Assembly: GCA_027924585.1 (NCBI GenBank)
Contig: BSBM01000606.1
Span: 10,049,501-10,113,500 of the forward strand
DNA length: 64,000 bases
Direction: 5' to 3'
DNA from: Larix kaempferi
Taxonomy: Eukaryota; Streptophyta; Pinopsida; Pinales; Pinaceae
Shown here: positions 59,301-64,000 of the stretch, piece after piece
Layout of the letters: each line of letters opens with the position of its first letter
How positions within the stretch are numbered: the stretch's first letter is position 1
Position numbers and translations under genes: made by a program
The notes under the pieces: generated by a model
What the model was told of the DNA's origin: nothing
Seen by the model: only the letters and a program-made list of their open reading frames with translations
The model's database searches: none

Positions 59301-61250
59301 TTGCAACTATATAGTTAGGTTAGCGAGCTGTGTCTGTATCTGCGACATCCCAGCTGCATTATCTCCAATTGGTGACGCCTCCAATTGCATTGCAATCTCT
59401 AGAGCTTCACTAGGCATTGATATGTTTTGCTGCATCAATGACAGCCGAATGTGGGTTAGCAGTGCCGTAATGAACCACTCTTTATGTTGGACAATGCTCA
59501 TATCGAAACTAACCTTTTCCATCAGTGTCTTGAATCGCTGGTCAAAATCCCATACCGTCTCATTGGGATACTGCTTAATTTCCTTCAATTCAGTAATATA
59601 TTGAGCCTCCGACTTAGGCCGTCTAAATTCAGCAATCATCCCATCCCGAATCTCATCCAGTGACTTCTCTGGGTCCCCCGTAGGGACTAAAACAAACTTC
59701 ATGAAGCAATCTAATGCATGACCTCGCAGAGTCATGGCTAACTATCCTTTCTTAGCATTGTCATCAGTGATCTATTTCACAGTCCAGACCGCTTCACACA
59801 AAAACCAATACTATTCTGGGTTGTTTGTCACACTTCCATGGAACAACGGTAGCTTAGCATCATCGCCCGCCATCTTGGGCTTCCTTCCTCCTCTCACTGT
59901 GCTACTATTACCAATTAACTTCTGCGGTGTCGGCAAACTCGGTGACGTCGAAGTAGTGTTTCTTGCTGGCTGAGAGTTAGTGAGTGGAGGGGTGGCTACA
60001 TTTGTGCCAGGGTTTGGTCCTGCCTCTATCCTGGGCGTAGCTTAGTTATCCATGTCAGGACTATGAGGTCACTTCATCCTGTGTGGTCTTCCTTCACGGT
60101 TTTGTGGTTCGATCATAGCAGGACCTTCTCCCGTCCTCTGCCTCTTCTCTTGTAGAAACCTCACTCCTCCTCTCATAAGACCACTTTCTTCCTTGGCTTC
60201 TCTCACAGTTTCCTCATGGTCTGCACCCATATACCCCTTTACCATTCCATGTACCATTCCCCATCAATCACGGTACCCACGGCCTCCACCCTCCAGGCTG
60301 TCTACTGATCTAGGTGCATCTTTAATACACCCTTTTCACAGATTAACATCTTAATCGACAGTTTGAGTGATAGCAAAAACCTTCCCCTCGGTCCTTGGAA
60401 GAAGTATCTTTCAGATTCGCTATAGGATTTCTTCGTATCGACCGCAAATTCAGTGATATATCCTTCCAAGATGCTATCAAGCCAAACTTCGACAGCCCGC
60501 GATGCTTTATTATCAAGTTCCTGCAATTCCTAAATCAATTCCGGGGTCCAAGTTGTCGGCTCACGACCCTGGAAGTTCCTCTTCTGGAAGGTTAGCTTTG
60601 ACAACCATTCATACAAAATGACTGTGAATTCACAGAAAAACCATTCATGCAGACCATCATGAATATATCTTCCCACCTAGTGATCTACCATCAGTCACGT
60701 ATTCCGACTTTCTTCTTCAACAAACTCCTACAACTTCTGATCGAACCATTTTTGTATCTCCAGCTTCGTCAGGTGCCCCAACATGACCTCCTTGTACTCT
60801 ACACACGGTCCCGACAACAGAACCATTTGTTGACCAAATCGCTACCTCACAGTCGACAGGGATTCATCGACTGCCGACACATACCGCGGTCTCCCTTGGC
60901 ACCAGCCCGGGCAGGTTTGAGCCCACCCAGCAACACCCGCAGAGCGGATGAGGTCTCACCTGAGGCATCTAGGAAGGGAAGACAAAACCATGTTTCCACC
61001 GAGGGAGGAGGCGAGTTGCGGCAGTATGATACCAACAGCAATTCTAAATATTCATTATGAAGTTACAACACATCACTTTAATCAAAGCATTTAACATTAT
61101 AGTAAACAGATATCTATAACATATTATTTTGGCATTCACATCATAGCGACAGAAATGGATAATTGCATTAAGACGAGACAATAACATAAGTATCGAGCAA
61201 CATTACACACAGATTGCACCAAATCATCATCCTTATATTACTGTGGCAAC
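56308..61250 (-). pseudogene. Element C tandem unit 3 (4,943 bp)
   Basis: Same order as unit 2: LTR tail (61,035-61,250), primer site (61,027-61,034), gag N-part (about 60,950-59,770), capsid (59,307-59,735), zinc knuckles (59,096-58,914; 58,802-58,542, third knuckle CYHCAVWGHYQCDC), protease (58,367-58,023 and 57,818-57,255), second gag-like domain (57,158-56,592) and RT start (56,773-56,309). A private Trp-to-TAG change lies near 57,838 behind the protease active site. The junction to unit 2 at 56,307/56,308 is the same as the other two. Confidence 0.85.
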
Positions 61251-62440
61251 CTTCGCCTATTTTCTTGTCCTACACCACCATAGGACTGATCCATTCAGAC
61301 TCTTCCACAGGTTCAATAATACCAGCATCCAACATCCGATCAAGTTCTGCCTTGACCTTTTCTTTATGTCACGGATTTAGCTGATAAGGTCGCTGTCGGA
61401 CTGGCTTAGCATCTGGTCTCAATGGAATCCTCATCTCTCCTAAATCACCCAGGATTCCCTTCATTTCAGAAAAATTCATGGGAAACATGTCTTGAAATTC
61501 GTGCAGTAATTCGATAACCTTACTCATCATCTCATCATCCCAATAGTCTCCAACATTGGCAAACTTGGGAGTAGCCTCGGTTCCGATATTCGTCTTGCAG
61601 ATGCAATGGATGACTGAGCAATGTACATGGTGCAATAGGTGGGACCACATCACGACTTCCTTTAGATTCAGGTATGTTAACATTTCGGGGATTGTCATCG
61701 TCCTCCGAGCCACCACTGATATTGAAACATTCCATCAGAGATTGCATTTGACAAGCAGAGTGCGGATCCACAGGGTAGACTACTGGAACAACCTAAAGTA
61801 AAACATCGCGGATGAGTTGCAAGGCATTATGGACATCAGGGTTAGCATCTGCGAACGTGAACGTATTAGTGAAGTAGACCGTCAATTCCCCCCATGTTGT
61901 AAATTTTCGGTGCAACTCAGTTGTGGTGTACCATGAGCGCAACATCTCATCTAAAGTATGGATAAAAGCATGGACCCACTCATCGTGGGGTCTCGCACTC
62001 CATAATTGTTGACATTCCATCACATGATCCTGGGGATTGTTCCGCGCATCATACTTTCCAGCGTGATAAACCTCAGTGTCTCCAAACTGAACTATCATCA
62101 ACCTCCGACACTGTGACCAATAAGTAATGAATTTCTTGTGTGTCACCTACCATCGTGCTGGAGCAGCCTTGAATGCTTCCGCTAATGCCAGCAATTGCTA
62201 GGGTTCTGAGACCCGTTCTTCAAATTCTGCCAAAAAGCTAGTGAGGTCAGGCAACCCCTCATAGACAGGCAGTGTGACTGTTTCAGTTGCAACACGACAT
62301 AAAGACTGCGTAATTAAGCCACATTTGTGGACGGATACTTCATGCATCCGGTTCTGCTAGTGTTCGAAGGCATCATCAGAGTCGGAAGACACAGAACTCT
62401 CACGGCGCCACTCCAGCTCACCGTGGACAGTAGGATGAAT
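61251..62440 (-). pseudogene. Element C tandem unit 4, truncated
   Basis: Holds only the protease C-terminal linker (62,440-62,198), the second gag-like domain (62,146-61,793 and 61,771-61,535) and the RT start (61,716-61,369 and on to 61,251). Homology to the other units stops abruptly at 62,440 ('gtaggatgaat'). The 5' part, including any complete 5' LTR, is lost. It joins unit 3 at the standard LTR-RT junction. Confidence 0.85.
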
Positions 62441-62555
62441 GGCTTGGTGAAAGTGACCTTTTGGCATGCGCCCAACAGAAAGGCCGATAGCGACGTGAAG
62501 TAGCCGTGGAAGACCGCCATGATGGAATATTCACTAGCAGGTGCCAGAAGTCCGT
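62441..62555. other. Unassigned short stretch between gypsy array and copia LTR
   Basis: 115 bp of GC-richer sequence following the array break. No family recognised. A minus-strand ORF reads through the break into unit 4, which is probably fortuitous. Confidence 0.35.
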
Positions 62556-62927
62556 TGTTGGGAGAAACTCTAACATTTTTGTAAACCTAAGGGTTTTTGC
62601 CTACAGATTGTAAAGACATGACCTACGAGCATGCTCTATAAATAAGGGAATTTTTGTATGGGATAGGGTTAACTCTTTAGTTTGTTAAGATTTGAATATT
62701 GTTGCATCTTTTAAGCTTAGTGCTATTGTAAAGGCTCTGCAGCTGTGTGCACAGAGACCTATCTGAGAGAGAAGAGAGTTTGCAGCTGAGTGCACAGACT
62801 AAGAACTGTTGTACCCTTCCCAAAAGATCAATATAACAACAGTTCTTGTGGACATAGCCACCATCCGAGAGGTGAACCACGTTAAATCCTGTGTAGTGTG
62901 ATTGTTTTTGTGTTTTGCAACTATTCA
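62556..62927 (+). mobile_element. Copia-type LTR (solo or partial)
   Basis: Starts TGTTGGGAGAAACTC, with a TATA box CTATAAATAAGG at about 62,636 and the common plant copia R-U5 words 'gatcaatataac' and 'gaggtgaaccacgttaaatcctgtgt'. An end at ...ctattca (62,927) is plausible, giving about 372 bp. No primer site follows and the flanks (tccgt / tttgc) do not match, so this may be a fragment. Confidence 0.6.
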
Positions 62928-63308
62928 TTTGCTTAGTATGGATGCTTGATGTTGCAATTATATGTTATGTGATTACTTTTATATGTATTTGCCGCAGGAA
63001 TGATGGGAATAATATGTCAAGTAATACATGTGTGGATGGATGTCAAGTATTCGTCACTTCTAAGTCTTTGAATGAATAAGTCTACTGGATAATCACATAG
63101 TTAGGTACTTTATTTGAGGCACGTGCAGCATCGTATGTTCATTCATTTACATAAATCATAACGATACTAACCTAAGTGTTGTCAAATGAAGAAAGATCGT
63201 TAAGTAAGGTTGATTGTTGTTGATTAAGTCCTGAAATGCATGCACGGTATAGCTGACGCGCTGACCCATTAAGAGTGCTGCGAGGTAAGCTGTTAATATC
63301 TTATCATC
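62928..63308. other. Intergenic, nothing recognised
   Basis: No ORF of note and no clear repeat. A pyrimidine-ag junction 'tttgccgcag' (about 62,989-62,998) resembles a splice acceptor, but no matching exon can be argued. Confidence 0.35.
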
Positions 63309-63686
63309 GTGACACAGGAAGTATCCCATACCGCACAGTCTTTGGACGCACTTGTTTCACAAGCACCGCTACCTTCCGAGGTATCCAACACGAAGAAGAG
63401 ACTTTGCACAGTCTTTTGTTCACAGCAAGAGTCCGTTACCGTGCTCCGCATCCGTCTCTTTGGCACTTGCACCACTAGGTTGCGGAAACCTGATTCTGCA
63501 GCCACCCCCTCAGCTTCGCCTCAGGTGAGACCTCAGGCTGCTCGCAGTCTGTTGCCGCAATGGCCAGTGAATAGGGGTTGTGTTGGTATCTTGAAACGCA
63601 AAGTACCTGGGTCTACATTGGAAACCTCTAGCTCAGTTATCTACGCCACAAGGATCCCAAATCTGGAACAATCCATCAATACATAG
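63309..63686 (+). CDS. Unassigned coding-like island
   Basis: 125 open codons in a GC-richer patch, with Ser/Pro/Arg-rich translation (PQVRPQAARSLLPQWP, then GCVGILKRKVPG). The first in-frame triplet is ACG or similar, not a good ATG, so it could be an internal exon or part of a decayed gene. The last codons (IPNLEQSINT) overlap the start of the 'WDP' repeat. No domain recognised. Confidence 0.25.
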   Translation: MTQEVSHTAQSLDALVSQAPLPSEVSNTKKRLCTVFCSQQESVTVLRIRLFGTCTTRLRKPDSAATPSASPQVRPQAARSLLPQWPVNRGCVGILKRKVPGSTLETSSSVIYATRIPNLEQSINT

Positions 63687-64000
63687 AGTGATACAAAATA
63701 ATACATAATGGGGGGAGATGCCAGGATCCCAAGTTTGGTTATGCATTCTCCGATACATCATAAGTACATAGAAATATATGTCATCATATAATATAAGAAT
63801 ATCATCATGAAACATAGGGAGATACAACAATATTCCATGACAAAGATACGCATGAATATCAGTGTGGCTCTTCAAGTGCTTCTCCATCCAAGAAAGTAGA
63901 CCATCATGTGCCAAGTGTACACAAGCACCAAGTAACCAGCCAAATATGCTCCAATGACATAGGTGAGGGTCCCATATCCTATAATGCTGCTCCAAGAATG
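63640..64000 (-). repeat. 'WDP' family repeat, copy 3
   Basis: A minus-strand frame (63,633-63,995, 120 codons) shows the same Trp-Asp-Pro recurrences (RIWDPHLCHW, QTWDPGISPH, QIWDPCG) as the plus-strand copy before the LTR at 5.9 kb (KQWDPG). The DNA around 63,850-64,000 also aligns with 570-650. It runs off the window edge. No LTR or pol part is visible. Confidence 0.4.

Larger units (their letters stand above)
38405..62440 (-). mobile_element. Ty3/gypsy complex (element C): one pol-bearing copy plus head-to-tail partial units
   Basis: Reading the minus strand from high to low coordinates: truncated unit 4 (62,440-61,251), unit 3 (61,250-56,308), unit 2 (56,307-51,369), unit 1 (51,368-46,425) running on into the rest of pol, an LTR (about 39.3-38.6 kb) and a second primer-binding site and leader (to 38,405). 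Corresponding points lie 4,944, 4,939 and 4,943 bp apart. Every unit begins with 216 bp of LTR tail and ends in the RT at the same base. A copia element is nested at 42,761-46,329. The low edge (38,405) and high edge (62,440) are simple loss of homology, and no target duplication is seen. Confidence 0.9.

Noticed and set aside
46425-62440. TAG as a reassigned or read-through codon, since many frames are interrupted only by TAG
   Set aside because: TAA, TGA and frameshifts also occur, TAGs differ between units at the same position, and the host is a plant nuclear genome. Decay by C-to-T change explains it more simply.
62989-62998. Intron acceptor of a host gene
   Set aside because: A single pyrimidine-AG motif without a matching donor, branch context or downstream coding exon in phase.

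Overview
The window looks like nuclear DNA of a seed plant with a large, repeat-rich genome, most likely a gymnosperm. The reasons are one small secreted ginkbilobin-type (Gnk2/DUF26) gene, a plant L1-type LINE with an RNase H domain, several Ty1/copia and Ty3/gypsy elements nested in or abutting each other, and long AT-rich stretches without genes. No bacterial, organellar, CRISPR or operon-like content is visible. The species assignment is inference.

Layout. 1-8.7 kb: degenerate LTR-retrotransposon pieces (a minus-strand LTR at about 2.4-2.83 kb, a plus-strand LTR from 5.909 kb), a roughly 330-bp tandem repeat, and unassigned short ORFs. 8.7-22.9 kb: a roughly 205-bp repeat block, an orphan copy of the Gnk2-like promoter (9.36-9.51 kb), a SINE-like piece, a 10.2-kb minus-strand LINE whose reverse transcriptase region is triplicated with an exact 1,980-bp period, more of the 205-bp repeat, then the only host gene I can support (Gnk2-like, 21,672-22,064) and a 5'-truncated LINE behind it. 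23.6-24.1 kb: a cluster of fold-back repeats with a perfect 40-bp palindrome. 24.1-32.5 kb: mostly unassignable, with an LTR-like region carrying an 87-bp repeat and a 31-bp minisatellite.

32.5-37.3 kb: a plus-strand, 5'-truncated Ty3/gypsy integrase followed by a long broken ORF (globular part plus coiled coil) of unknown function. 38.4-62.44 kb: a minus-strand Ty3/gypsy complex. One near-complete pol and LTR lie at the low-coordinate end, and a 4.94-kb segment (216 bp of LTR tail, primer binding site, gag, protease, a second gag-like domain, start of RT) is repeated head to tail about 3.2 times with identical junctions. A non-autonomous copia element (gag-protease only, 779/780-bp LTRs, 5-bp target duplication) sits in the RT of the pol-bearing unit. 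62.5-64 kb: a copia-type LTR, a coding-like island, and another piece of the repeat family seen at the left edge.

How it fits together: apart from the Gnk2-like gene nothing appears functional. The mobile elements carry stop codons and frameshifts, many of them CAG-to-TAG changes. The most unusual structure is the pair of independent intra-element tandem amplifications (LINE x3, gypsy x3.2), each with one junction type copied unchanged, and the duplicated, decapitated Gnk2 promoter. All protein and family assignments come from reading motifs by eye; no database search was run.
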